DNA from: Aradus depressus
Taxonomy: Eukaryota > Arthropoda > Insecta > Hemiptera > Aradidae
Reading direction: 5' to 3'
Assembly (NCBI GenBank): GCA_963662175.1
Contig: OY759218.1
Coordinates: 51,405,427-51,469,426, forward strand
Length of the DNA: 64,000 nucleotides
Part shown: one piece after another, positions 22,530 through 32,639 of the stretch
Layout: the number at the start of each line of letters is the position of its first letter
Position numbering within the stretch: position 1 is the first letter of the stretch
Translations under genes and position numbers: made by a program
Notes under the pieces: model-generated
Seen by the model: the letters and a program-made list of their open reading frames with translations, nothing else
Database searches by the model: none
What the model was told of the DNA's origin: nothing

Positions 22530-22870
22530 TAAAACAGGTTCTTTCTACCTCCAATTATTTGTAATAAACTAAGCTTCCACTCTCTCTCTAAACCTCCCTT
22601 CTCTTCCTCTTGATTTGGCTGAAACTCCGTGTCTTGCTTATAGACTTCTGAATCACATATAAAACTACGCATCGAAATGCTCTTTCCATGAAGAGTTATT
22701 GTTCTTTTTAGTTAAACCCCTCCTTCTTTGCCTATTTGGCTGAAAATCTACAGGTAGGTTATTCATGGTGTTCTGAATTCAAATACGAAATTTCCTTTTA
22801 TTACCTTCATTCTAACTAGAGTTGACGCACAAACTCAGAGACATAGATTTTTTTTGAATTTTGGAATTAG
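22530..22870 (-). repeat. R-family element, reverse copy
   Basis: CTTCCACTCTCTCTCTAAAC, TTGATTTGGCTGAAACTCC, CATATAAAACTACGCATCGA, GAGTTATTGTTCTTTTTAG, TGGCTGAAAATCTACAGGTA, then GGAATTAGGGGATCAAAAAA near the distal end. Confidence 0.65.
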
Positions 22871-23340
22871 GGGATCAAAAAACATGAAATTCCGTTGAAA
22901 AATCAACATCGAATCGTTTCCAAAAATACATAGACAACTATATGGGATGGTGTGTAATCCTAGGGACTTAAGCATCCAATATGGGGGATACAATCCTGTA
23001 GGGATCTTTAACGAGTACCTCAAATCGCACAATAATAATAATAAATTTATTTCCGTTAGACCAATACATGGTCTAACGTCAAAAGAATTTATACATTAAG
23101 ATATAGATTTATAACTACTTGAGTCTAACACACCTATGATTAGTAGTAATAACAAAACTATTTAAAAAAATTAAAAAGAAATTAATAAAAACTGAACAAA
23201 TAAATACTTAAAAATATATGATTGTATAAACAAATTAATACAAGATACGTTTATAATAAGTAGAGACATTTTTCAATTTAATAAAAATTAAGATAACTAT
23301 TTTTCAAAAAAACTCTTCTGAAGTTTCTTTATCCCAACGA
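22871..23340. other. No gene; repeat debris
   Basis: Positions 22940-23030 (TGTGTAATCCTAGGGACTTA) resemble 45825-45870, downstream of a LINE C-terminus, and may be a LINE 3' UTR. An (ATA)n stretch begins near 23032. Nothing coding. Confidence 0.45.
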
Positions 23341-23341
23341 T

Positions 23342-23372
23342 GTTTCGGGACGTTCTTACGTCCCATCATCAG
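23342..23372 (-). ncRNA. Hammerhead-like stem-loop motif (best example)
   Basis: On the minus strand CTGATGA, T, a perfect 6-bp stem GGGACG/CGTCCC with loop TAAGAA, then GAAAC. The layout matches the hammerhead ribozyme core (CUGANGA, stem II, GAAA) except for one extra U before the stem. At least 14 other sites in the window share the layout with different stem sequences. Catalysis is unproven. Confidence 0.4.
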
Positions 23373-23495
23373 GTCCCAATGTGCGAGATATAGAAGAAAA
23401 AAACAATGTAACTATAAGAATATATGAAAAAAAAAAATAATAATAATAATAATATATATATATATTTTTTTTTTATTTTTTTTTTTTTATTGTGG

Positions 23496-23850
23496 TTATT
23501 TTATTATTTTTGAACAGTGAGAATAAAATTCCGTTTTCGTGTAAAGGGTTTCCTCTAACATGAACATTTTTAGTTGAAGTTTAAATTTTTTTATTGTATC
23601 TATTGACTTCAAGAAGTGTGGAAGGGCATTAAATAAATTAATTCCTTTATGAATTATACTTTTTTTTAAAAGAGAAGAGCAATGTTTAGTTATTCGAAAG
23701 TTTTCTTTCTCCCTAGTATCGTAATCGTGACTAGAATTGTTGAGAGGGAAAATATTTCTATTTTTCCTAATAACCGTTAATGTTTCAAATATAAACAGCG
23801 ATGGCATTGGCAGGCTTTTAAGTTGTTTAAATGTTTCTCTGCAGCATAGG
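23496..23850 (-). pseudogene. LINE reverse transcriptase C-terminus (CR1/L2-like superfamily)
   Basis: An uninterrupted frame of about 120 codons carries the residues that follow the polymerase domain in many LINEs: ETFKQLKSLPMPSLFIFETL, NRNIFPLNNSSHDYDTREKE, NFRITKHCSSLL, and IIHKGINLFNALPHFLKSID. It lacks everything upstream and joins a SINE S1 fragment at about 23848, so the apparent start codon lies in the SINE and is not real. Confidence 0.75.
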
Positions 23851-23940
23851 CTCGGGACCACCATTTAACGTCCCCTCCCGTGGACGGCGTGCTCAAGATT
23901 CTGTTACCTCCCGCATAAAAGTTATATAAAGACCTTAGAG
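23848..23940 (-). mobile_element. SINE S1 fragment at the hAT insertion site
   Basis: Reverse-complement core GGGACCACCATTTAACGTCC, then TGGACGGCGTGCTCAAGATT, TACCTCCCGCATAAAAG. It is cut at 23940 by the composite hAT-like element; its last 8 bases, CCTTAGAG, are the target duplication. Confidence 0.7.
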
Positions 23941-24149
23941 CAGACCTGGGCAAAAAGTATCTTAAATACTATCTCAGATACTATCTGAAAGATAACCAAG
24001 TTATCTTGAATAACAAGATACATTAGTCAAGATACTTTCGTTATTCAACTAATGTGGCACGTTATCTTGCAAGATACGTTATCTGACCAAATACTATCTT
24101 ATAAGATACAGTATTTTACAAGATACGTTATCTTTAAGATACATTATCT

Positions 24150-24570
24150 TCCAAGATACCCTACGTCACACATTAAGATACTTGAATAACAAGATAACCT
24201 ACGTCACACATTAAGATACTTGAATAACTAGATACCCTACGTCACACAATAAGATACTTGAATAACAAGATAACCTACGTCACACATTAAGATACTTGAA
24301 TAACAAGATAACCTACGTCACACAATAAGATACTTGAATAACAAGATAACCTACGTCACACATTAAGATACTTGAATAACAAGATAACCTACGTCATACA
24401 TTAAGATACTTGAATAACAAGATACCCTACGTCACACAATAAGATACTTGAATAACAAGATAACCTACGTCACACATTAAGATACTTGAATAACAAGATA
24501 ACCTACGTCATACATTAAGATACTTGAATAACAAGATACCCTACGTCACACAATAAGATACTTGAATAAC
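24150..24570 (+). repeat. 38-bp satellite array, 11 copies
   Basis: Unit AAGATACTTGAATAACAAGA + TAACCTACGTCACACATT. CCTACGTCA recurs at an exact 38-bp spacing from about 24159 to 24539. Variants (cacacatt, catacatt, cacacaat; taacc or taccc) show that units 6-8 and 9-11 are a duplicated 114-bp higher-order block. The array is part of the left subterminal region of the hAT-like element. Confidence 0.95.
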
Positions 24571-24659
24571 GAAAGTATCTTGACTAATATATCTTGTCAC
24601 TCAAGATAACTTGGTTATCACTCGGATAATAACTGAGATAGTATTTAAGATACTTTTCG

Positions 24660-25745
24660 CCCAGGTCTGTCTCATGGTTACGGGTTCGAATCCCGAACCG
24701 TAAAATCAACTTATTTTCCAAAAAGGTCACGTTACCAACCCGAGGGTTGCGGGTTCGAATCCCCACCAGTAATATCAACTTACTTTACAAATAGCCCATG
24801 TTACCAACCCGAAGGTTGCGGGTTCGAGTCCCGACCAGTAATATTAACTTATTTTACAAATAGTTCAAGTTTCCAACCTGAGGGTTGCGGGTTCGAGTCC
24901 CGACGAGTAATATCAACTTATTTTACAAATTACCTACGTTAGCAACCCGAGGGTTGCGGGTTCGAGTCACGACAAGTAATATCAACTTATTTTACAAATT
25001 ACCTACGTTAGCAAGCCGAGGGTTGCGGGTTCGGGTCCCGACCAGTAATATTAACTTATTTTACAAATAGTTCAAGTTTCCAACCTGAGGGTTGCGGGTT
25101 CGAGTCCCGACCAGTAATATTAACTTATTTTACAAATAACCTACATTACCAACCCGAGGGTTGCGGGTTCGAGTCCCGACCAGTAATTTCAACTTATATT
25201 ACAAATAGTTCAAGTTTCATACCCGAGGGTTGCGGGTTCGAGTCACGACAAGTAACATCAACTTATTTGACAAATTACCTACGTTAGCAAGCCGAGGGTT
25301 GCGGGTTCGGGTCCCGACCAGTAATATTAACTTATTTTACAAATAGTTCAAGTTTCCAACCTGAGGGTTGCGGGTTCGAGTCCCGACCAGTAATATTAAC
25401 TTATTTTACAAATAACCTACATTACCAACCCGAGGGTTGCGGGTTCGAGTCCCGACCAGTAATTTCAACTTATATTACAAATAGTTCAAGTTTCCAACCC
25501 GAGGGTTGCGGATTCGAGTCTCGACCAGTAATATCAACTTACTTTATAAATAGCTCACGTTACGAACCCGAAGATTGCGGGTTCGAATCCCCACCAGTAA
25601 TATCAACTTACTTTACAAATAACCTAGGTTACCAACCCGAGAGTTGCGGGTTCGAATCCCTATCAGTAATATCAACTTATTTTATAAATAGCTCACGTTA
25701 CCAACCCGAGGGTTGCGGGTTCGAATTCCGACCCGTATTATCAAG
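24660..25745 (+). repeat. 69-bp array with tRNA T-arm/B-box core, 16 copies
   Basis: Each unit has an AACCCGAGGGTTGCGGGTTC core, then GA(A/G)TCCCGACCAGTAATATCA and CTTATTTTACAAATAGCTCA. The core recurs every 69 bp exactly, from 24677 to 25712. GGTTCGANTCC matches the Pol III B box and CGGG-TTCGAAT-CCCG folds as a tRNA T arm; no A box, acceptor stem or anticodon arm is present. Each unit also holds TTTT. Because 69 is divisible by 3, one frame stays open for stretches (24885-25070); this is not evidence of coding. Confidence 0.95.
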
Positions 25746-26282
25746 TTATTTTATTAACTTCCTAGCATATAGGCAAGTTATTGTAATGGGTCCGACAATC
25801 GAAATCAAAATGTTCATCATATTTTTATGTTTCGAGGTCATTACAGTATTTTTAGACTTTTTTGGAAAGAAGTATGTTTTTGTGTGTGTACGTACGTAAG
25901 TGCGTGGTCAATCTTTCCTGCACGAAATTTCGCGAATGAAATATGATATCGACTCTGCTTTGGTGCCAATGGAAGCGTATCGACTTAAAACTCATCTGAA
26001 AAAAATTTTATCAAACTCGGTCGTTTTTTTGTTTAAGCTTAGATTAAGATGAATTTGTTTTGGTGGCAATTTTGAATGGGAGGGCAGGCTATTCTACAAA
26101 TAGCTTAAAATCCATCGCTGCCTGAACCTAAATGGAGTTGGGCAGGAACTTCTTATAAATTATTTATTACTTATCTTTCAAATGGTGTAATCGTCCTGGC
26201 GTGTATAATCTCACAATGATTGAAGAAACACAATCACTCATCGGTGCCATAATCTCTTCTTCTTTTTTTGATGAAGTATTCT

Positions 26283-26461
26283 CGAGGGCACCGGTTGCTC
26301 CGTGGTATGCCTGCTTGCTTACTGAACTCGAGATGGTGGATTCGAAACCCGACAGAGGCCCTTGGTTAGGAGGTAAAATAAACTTAAGCTCGCCGTTTTT
26401 CGGTAGGGACGTTAAGCGATGGTGCCTAGCCTCTACGATGTCTGGTAACTCCCTAAAGACT
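26283..26461 (+). mobile_element. SINE S1, left part (split by a hairpin insertion)
   Basis: Head GGCACCGGTTGCTCCGTGGT, GGATTCGAAACCCGACAG B box, GCTCGCCGTTTTTCGGTAGG core, up to TCCCTAAAGACT. The sequence resumes at 26719 with a second TCCCTAAAGACT and continues to about 26890. Confidence 0.85.
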
Positions 26462-26718
26462 AATAATTTATGGTTTCCAGATTTACTTTGTGAAGCTCCA
26501 TTCTAGGAATAAATAATTAAAATACACAATTTCTTTGTCAAACTTCACTATATATTCTCAAATACTCAACTAGTGTCGCCGTGTTAAGGCATTATCAAGA
26601 GTCACTTATAAACAGTTTATAAGTGACTCTTGATAATGCCTTAACACGGCGAAACTAGTTGAGTATTTGAGAATATATAGTGAAGTTTGACAAAGAAATT
26701 GTGTATTTTAATCATCTA
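26462..26718. mobile_element. Hairpin (foldback) insertion with 12-bp target duplication
   Basis: The insert is bounded by TCCCTAAAGACT at 26450-26461 and 26719-26730. Its second half is a near-perfect palindrome: 26516-26613 and 26616-26713 are inverted copies of about 97 bp (CACAATTTCTTTGTCAAACT ... and complement) with almost no loop. At the right inner arm is TTGATAATGCCTTAACACGG + CGAAAC, matching the recurrent stem-loop motif. No coding capacity. Confidence 0.9.
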
Positions 26719-26890
26719 TCCCTAAAGACTGCTACCCTAGGTGAATATAAATGTGAAGTAGGCAAAATTTAGGACTCTCATTGTATAGTCGGGCTCATGT
26801 CCACCAGAGTGATGAAAGGGAGCTCTGGTAGTAGGCGATTTGACCCAGAAGTTAATGCCCGGACTTGAGCTTCATTAACTAACTCAAGTA
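26719..26890 (+). mobile_element. SINE S1, right part
   Basis: Continues the SINE after the hairpin: GACTGCTACCCTAGGTGAAT, ATTTAGGACTCTCATTGTAT, GTCGGGCTCATGTCCACCAG, GTAGGCGATTTGACC and GCCCGGACTTGAGC. Confidence 0.85.
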
Positions 26891-26990
26891 ACAAGGGACA
26901 ATACCATAAATAAACAAGTTTTATTTCTTTCAAGTTAATTTAATTATTACACAATATCTCTGCAATAATGTCAGTTTTCATTAACTAGGG
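26888..26990 (-). repeat. Solo arm of a foldback family
   Basis: GACAATACCATAAATAAACA, TTTTATTTCTTTCAAG, CAATATCTCTGCAATAATGT: the reverse complement of the 5' arm of the hairpin element at 52905-53179. Only one arm is present here. Confidence 0.65.
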
Positions 26991-27739
26991 TACGACATAG
27001 CCTAAATTTTGATTTTGTGTAAACTAAGTTGGTCGCTCAACTCAGTACCATTTTAAACTATTTACTGAATTTTTGAGTGTACGTGGTGACTCAGTAGCGA
27101 AGGGTCATCCCCCTAATGTTGAATCGGTGAAAACAAAATCACGGGGAAGTTTTATATTATGATTGTACAGATCCTATTCTTCGTATAATTTCGATGATAT
27201 TTTACCTTGTAAAAGAATAACATTCATTATTCCATAGTAAATGTTTGTAAAGGCTAGAAAGTTCGTTACTTTTCCGGGAAATGTAAGGGATTAGAGGAAG
27301 GCTCGATTCAAGAACTAGTATGATTACCATTGTTTGCAAAGTGAGCTGTGTATAAAATAGGTTCATATTACTTCTTTTTGGGGGGTGGCCGACCTCCGGT
27401 GGAGCCCACGACACCTATCGCGGAATCGTCTTGGAAATTAGAGCCTAACAATTTTATTAATCATTATAAAATAAAAACATAATTATCGCGAATCTCTTTC
27501 TCCAGAGCTGATGGACCTAAAGGGCTCATCTATATCTGCTCCTAAAGGCAAAACTACTGTTTACTGAAGTAAAGGCGACCACCCCGTCCAAGACCAAGAC
27601 TATAGGCGGAGCTCCTGCCAGCACACGTAGCGCAGCCATAGAGACAGTATAGTGGCTACAACGTAGGGGGTCGCGTTGAGCCCGGCCTCCTCAAGGTACA
27701 TAACCGTGGGTTTTGATTACCAAGGTTGATATAAATGGT
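26991..27739. other. Interior of the hAT-like element; no gene recognised
   Basis: The interior has moderate GC around 27490-27720, with a block beginning GAATCTCTTTCTCCAGAGCT that was not identified on either strand. No transposase motif was found. It ends where the inverted 69-bp array starts. Confidence 0.5.
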
Positions 27740-28335
27740 CGAGATTCGAACCCGCAACCCTCAGGTTGGAAACGTGAGCTATTTCTAAAATAAGTTGATA
27801 TTACTGGTGGGGATTCGAACCCGCAACTCTCGGGTTGGTAACGTGAGCTATTTGTAAAATAAGTTGATATTACTGGTGGGGATTCGAACCCGCAACCCTC
27901 GGGTTCGTAACGTGAGCTATTTGAAAAATACGTTGATTTTACTGGTGGGGATTCGAACCCGCAATCCTCGGGTTGTTAACGTGGGCTATTTGTAAAGTAA
28001 GTTGATATTACTGGTGGGGATTCGAACCCGCAATCCTCGGGTTCGTAACGTGAGCTATTTATAAAGTAAGTTGATATTACTGGTGGGGATTCGAACCCGC
28101 AATCCTCGGGTTCGTAACGTGAGCTATTTATAAAGTAAGTTGATATTACTGGTGGGGATTCGAACCCGCAACCCTCGTGTTCGTGACGTGAGCTATTTGT
28201 AAAGTAAGTTGGTAATACTGGTGGGGATTCGAACCCGCAACCCTTGGGTTAGTAACGTGAGCTTTTTGAAAAATAAGTTGGTAATACTGGTGGGGATTCG
28301 AACCCGCAACTCTCGGGTTGGTAACGTGAGCTATT
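27740..28335 (-). repeat. 69-bp T-arm/B-box array, inverted, 9 copies
   Basis: Reverse complements of the units at 24660-25745. GGGGATTCGAACCCGCAAC recurs at exactly 69-bp spacing from 27747 to 28299. With the plus array it forms a subterminal inverted pair. Units here are closer to GGTTCGAATCCCC, a perfect B box. Confidence 0.95.
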
Positions 28336-28689
28336 TGTATTGGTTATCTGATTATCTTTTGAATAATGAGTGATCACTCATTAGATAACAAGATACTTTC
28401 AAAATAGGTTCTTGAATAACAATCTTTCAGATAACGAGATAATGTATCTGATGAGTGACAAGATAACCAAGTATCTTGAATAAAGTATCTTTTCATGAAC
28501 CAAATACTATCTGGCAAGATAACGTTATCTTGTGAGATACGTATCTTGCAAGATACTATCTTTTCGTTATTTAAAAGATAATGTATATGACTAATGCCCA
28601 GGTCTGCCTTAGAGACCTTAAATTCAATTTCTGTCTGTATTTATGTGCCCCCCATTGTTGTTTGAACAATTCATACGAAATAAACTCGA

Positions 28690-29145
28690 GGTACAGATTT
28701 CTTACCAAGGAGTGTACAGACTGACTCAATGAAAGGTCGCGTGAAAAGGAAATTTGACTCCTCTGGGTCCCAGGATATCAGGGAATAGAAGGAAATGGAA
28801 GAGGACCTTATTGGATCCGGACCCTCCACAGGGATCACGAACTCAGAACAGTCCTGGAGAATGGGCACTGAGGCAACGCATGGCGCGAACAACCAGGTTG
28901 TTGACAGTCAAAAGGGTTGATTAGAGGACGGGATGACAACTCTTCATAAAGGTGTTCTTCATCCATTCTGCAGAAGATATGAAGGGATGGAGGAAACCTT
29001 GCTACTCATCCTGGGCCAATTTGAAGGTTATTCACATCTCCATGTTCGATAAAGCGTTCTTCAACCCAGATGAGTTGAGGGAACAAGCTTCGAAAGGACC
29101 TTTCGCTTCATTAAAGACGTAGATGAGTAGATTTCAAATACTAGT
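28690..29145 (+). pseudogene. LINE fragment: RNase H end and C-terminal HxxxC region
   Basis: Across frameshifts: WVPGYQGIEGNGR-like residues at 28768-28800 (RNase H), HRDHELRTVLENGH, then EETLLLILGQFEG at about 28990, in the position of a decayed EETxxHILxxC knuckle, and MFDKAFFNPDELREQASKGP plus FIKDVDE at the end. This layout is typical of R1/Loa/I-group LINE C-termini. Inactive. Confidence 0.7.
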
Positions 29146-29596
29146 GAGACATGTGTACAAAAACCATCCCTGCAATAAATCAATCAAATGTTATTGTGAC
29201 GCATACTGTCGTCACCCTCCGCCCCCCTTCATCAGCGCCCCTCCAAACTACAATTTGTGTTATATAGTGTATATTCTTTTTTTTCGTTTATATTTATAAT
29301 TATATATACACAATATATAACAAGCAAATGTGATACATGAATAAATAAAATGTCTTGGATATTAAAAGAGAAATCATTCCATTCATTAATGACACTCCAT
29401 TATCTTGTGTATCAGCTGATGACAGAAATAGAAAACAAAATAAGATAAATTAAAAAATAAAAAATTGTTAAATTACAAAAGAAAGCTATGCATAAAAAGT
29501 GTTTAGATGATTAAGCCTTCATTCATCTAGTAGGTCTCAAGGTCATTGCCGCCTCAGCCTCCGAACCTGAATATTAGGAAGGGTTCTTGTGGTTAG
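29146..29596. other. No gene recognised
   Basis: AT-rich spacer between two LINE remnants; no repeat family recognised apart from poly-T and AATAAA-rich stretches. Confidence 0.45.
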
Positions 29597-29840
29597 TCAG
29601 CGGACTAAAGGATTAAGGTGAAAGGAAAGCGTAGATTGGAATTTTCGATACCGGGATTTGATTAGATCCATTACAAAGGGAAACTGGAGGTCATTGTGAA
29701 GGATAACATTAGAGACGTAGAATGGAGCATTTGTGATTTTAAGAATAGATTCAGCCATTTTTGCGTGATAAACAAACGATTTTTGAGAATTGGGAGATAT
29801 ATGGGGTTGGGAGGAATGTGACCGCCCGCGCTCTATCATC
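29597..29840 (-). pseudogene. Jockey-like LINE ORF2 C-terminus
   Basis: One open frame reads QKSFVYHAKMAESILKITNA, PFYVSNVILHNDLQFPFVMD and IKSRYRKFQSTLSFHLNPLV, the same conserved end of Jockey-type ORF2 as in the two copies near 2 and 5.4 kb, but clearly a different subfamily. The upstream domains are absent. Confidence 0.8.
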
Positions 29841-30195
29841 CCCCCTCGCCCCCATCCCTTTTTCTCCTCCCTTCTTTAATGTGCCGACTCAGATTTCTAT
29901 TGTTTACTAGAGTTCTCTCTCCCTCTTTTGCCCCTTCTATTACAATGGACTGACAGTCCACCTTTTCTTTTTAATAAAGTCTTTTGACCCACTGGAGACA
30001 TTTTGTGTTTTGTCCATTCGTTTCTCCATCTTTGTTTCTGCGTTTTAGTTCCATCCTTAAAAGATAAATGTACCTTCTGTTTTCAATTTCTTTGTGGATA
30101 TCTGGTTGAAGGATAAACCTTTACTGATATAAAGGTTTTCATTAAAAATCTTTTAATATAAGGTGATTGTCTTCCTGATCAAAAGTGTTTTAATT
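29841..30195. other. No gene recognised
   Basis: Pyrimidine-rich then AT-rich spacer. A foldback-type motif follows at 30204-30227 (minus): CTGAAGATGCAGAAAATGCG + AAAC. Confidence 0.45.
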
Positions 30196-30269
30196 AACAA
30201 CCGGTTTCGCATTTTCTGCATCTTCAGGCTACAACGTCAAATGCATCATATACCTCCACAGCCGTGATC

Positions 30270-30990
30270 ATGAGCTCAGTAACCTCTCCTGAACGAATTA
30301 ATCAATTACGTTTCAGCTCTCCTTCCAAAATCAGACCCTTTGCACTAAAAAACAATAATTGACTTACATAGGGCCTTCTCAATCCTCATACCAAAATAAT
30401 ATAGGTAATTGTATCCATGCATTCATTAATGATTAATGGGCAGTTATCGGGGTTTTCGTGTCGAGTCCCGCTTCTCTCACCCCCTTCCCTTCTGCCAATT
30501 TAGTGGAAAAAAGGGCCTGCCCTTATGGGGTTTTGAATTTAAATATAAACATTCATTTCAACGGGAGTTATTGGGGTTTTTGAGTTTGACACTCCCTTCT
30601 TAATCCCCCCATTCGCTTCTGCCGGTTCCAAGAAAAATTAATGGTTGTCAGACGACATATAGACATATGGGGTTTTGGATTTACAAACGACATTTTGTCG
30701 ATACATTCAACGGCAGTTATAAAAGTTTTTGGGTTGAGCTTCCCCTCTAATGCCCCCCTCTTCCCTTTTGCCGATTTGGCTGAAATTCAATAGGTGTCGT
30801 CCTTAGGGGTTTTTGATCACACATATAAAATTTCGTGTTGATACATTCATTCTATCGGGAGTTATCGTGTTCACAGACACACACACAGAAATTTTTATTA
30901 TTTTTTTCATTTTTGGAATCAGGAGAGCGGAACACTTGAAATTTCGGTGGAAACTTAACAACGAATTTCTGACTGGTTACGTAACTTTCC
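30270..30990 (-). repeat. R-family element, long reverse copy
   Basis: CTGAACGAATTAATCAATTA, CAGCTCTCCTTCCAAAATCA, TTGACTTACATAGGGCCTTC, then three successive GCAGTTAT...GGGTTTTTG / CCCCCTTCCCTTCTGCC modules, and CGGGAGTTATCGTGTTCACA with ACACACACAG near the distal end. About 700 bp, one of the longest copies. Confidence 0.75.
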
Positions 30991-31057
30991 TTCTATTTTA
31001 TATAGCTGATGAAGTAAAATACTATAATAATATAATTTTATAATTGTTTTATTATAG

Positions 31058-31350
31058 TAGAAGGCAAGCAGGCTATCTTTGAGCTCTAGATCGCGGGTTC
31101 GAAACCTGGCCAAGGCCCTTAGGTTCTTATATCGAAGGTAAAAAAATTGAGCATGCCGTCCTTTGGATGAGACGTTAAGCGGTCCTGAGCCTGTACGATC
31201 AGGTATCAGATAGGTACTCGTTAAAAACCCCTACTCTTGGTAATTAAACCCGGCAAAATTTAGGATTCCCCCAGTAGACTCGAGCTCATGTGCACAAGAG
31301 CAACGAAAGAGCGCACTGGTAGTAGACGATATGACCTAACTTTGCCGAGT
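31058..31350 (+). mobile_element. SINE S1, 5'-truncated copy
   Basis: AGCAGGCTATCTTTGAGCTC, TCGCGGGTTCGAAACCTGGC B box, GAGCATGCCGTCCTTTGGAT core, GGTACTCGTTAAAAACCCCT, AGACTCGAGCTCATGTGC, GAGCAACGAAAGAGCGCACT. Confidence 0.85.
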
Positions 31351-31612
31351 CTGTTTATCGCTTTTTGTACATATGATGCTCATTTTTAACAAGTAGCCAT
31401 GTGATACATTTTTGATTTATTTGATGTTGTAGCTTGATGATTCGGAAAATGCAAAATCGGTTAAAAAATAAAACATTTATGAACAGGAAGACAATCACTT
31501 TTATGCACCTTATAGAAATAAAATCCTGTAACTTCGCCGATAATTCATTTTTTTTTTTTTTTTTTTTTCGAGATGTATCGATAACTAAAAGCCGTTGTGA
31601 TCTATCTGCAAT

Positions 31613-32312
31613 TAGTGACAGACCGAAGATTCGGTTTCGGTTTCGGACAAAAATCAGCCGAAACTTCGGCCACGCCGAAACTCAGTTTTCGTGACTTGTC
31701 GTGCGTCGTTCGACTAACTTCGGATGAGTTTCGTGGCTTGTGAGTCGTGTGTGGTTGCCAGCTGAGTTCGCCGCCGGCGTGATTGTGTTAGTAATCTAAT
31801 AATAATATTTCGTTTTTTTTCTTTTGATTTTATAACTGTTTTTTAAAATTAAGGAATTACTTGGTAGTCGTACAAATGATTGTAATCGTTGTTAAGGCTG
31901 ATAATTAGGTAATGCTTTAATCACCAAGTGCTAAATACAAGATCTCAGTAAAAAATAAATTAATCTTAAGAATATTGTGAACACAATTAAAATAGGTACT
32001 TACTTACTTAAGGAGTCTGTACTTTATATCTAATCTAATGTTGATTTTCACAAAGTTTACTTACAGGGCAGGTCTTTACTTTAACATGTTTATTATTTTT
32101 GTTCATGTTAAATTGTTAATGTAACATAAATAAATGACTATTTTTGTGACATACTTCAATTATTGTTTTTTATTTAATTTAACACGAGTTAACTGTCTGT
32201 AGGTAGGTGTGTGTAAAAAATACACTAAATTTCAGTACCTATACAATGGAAATTTTAACATGTCTAAATAAGTTTCGGTTTCGGCTGAAAATCCAGTTTC
32301 GGTCGGTCACTA
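31613..32312. mobile_element. Small hAT-like element, about 700 bp
   Basis: Ends TAGTGACAGACCGAAGATTC and, inverted, TTTCGGTCGGTCACTA. The flanks TCTGCAAT (31605-31612) and CCTGCAAT (32313-32320) agree at 7 of 8 bases, as expected for a hAT duplication that has mutated. The subterminal region is rich in TTCGG/CCGAA repeats. No transposase; non-autonomous. Confidence 0.8.
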
Positions 32313-32639
32313 CCTGCAATATCCTTGCCCAGCTTGAATTGTTTGTAATCAACTATGTTCTTGCTCTCCCTCTAAACCCTCACAGCTAGCAGCTAGTAGA
32401 ATATGAATTCGAAGAAAATGGTAGAGTGTAAATGGATTAGGGTTCAAATCGAGTTGGGCCGCTCTTGCGGAAATCCATCAAAACGGGCAGATTAAATCAG
32501 ACCAGTTATTTGTAAGATTTATTGGAAAATTGCCCTCTTCTCGCTCATTCATAAAGATTTTTGTTAATATTTATATTCCACTCATTCATCGAACTTTTTT
32601 TATTCTTTCGTGTATCTTACACATAGCAATTTTCATTGT

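Larger units (their letters stand above)
23941..28606. mobile_element. Composite non-autonomous hAT-like element, 4.67 kb, 8-bp target duplication
   Basis: The left end CAGACCTGGGCAAAAAGTAT and right end GCCCAGGTCTG are inverted, and both subterminal regions are rich in AAGATAC/GTATCTT. The flanks are CCTTAGAG at 23933-23940 and 28607-28614, a perfect 8-bp duplication, which is the hAT signature. From left to right: subterminal region, a 38-bp satellite (11 copies), a second copy of the terminus (to 24669), a 69-bp array (16 copies, plus), an interior with a nested SINE and hairpin, an inverted 69-bp array (9 copies), and the right subterminal region. No transposase fragment was recognised, so mobility would depend on one supplied in trans. 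Confidence 0.85.

Noticed and set aside
23941..24669. Stand-alone MITE of 729 bp
   Set aside because: Its two ends are inverted, but only the outer right end at 28606 has the matching CCTTAGAG duplication.
24885..25070. Repeated RVRVPTSNINLFYK frame
   Set aside because: Arises because the 69-bp unit is 23 codons; the frame breaks in other units.
24150..25745. CRISPR array
   Set aside because: Repeats are head-to-tail satellites without unique spacers, and the sequence is eukaryotic.
24660..28335. tRNA genes in the 69-bp arrays
   Set aside because: Only a T-arm-like stem and B box are present; there is no acceptor stem, D arm, anticodon arm or A box.
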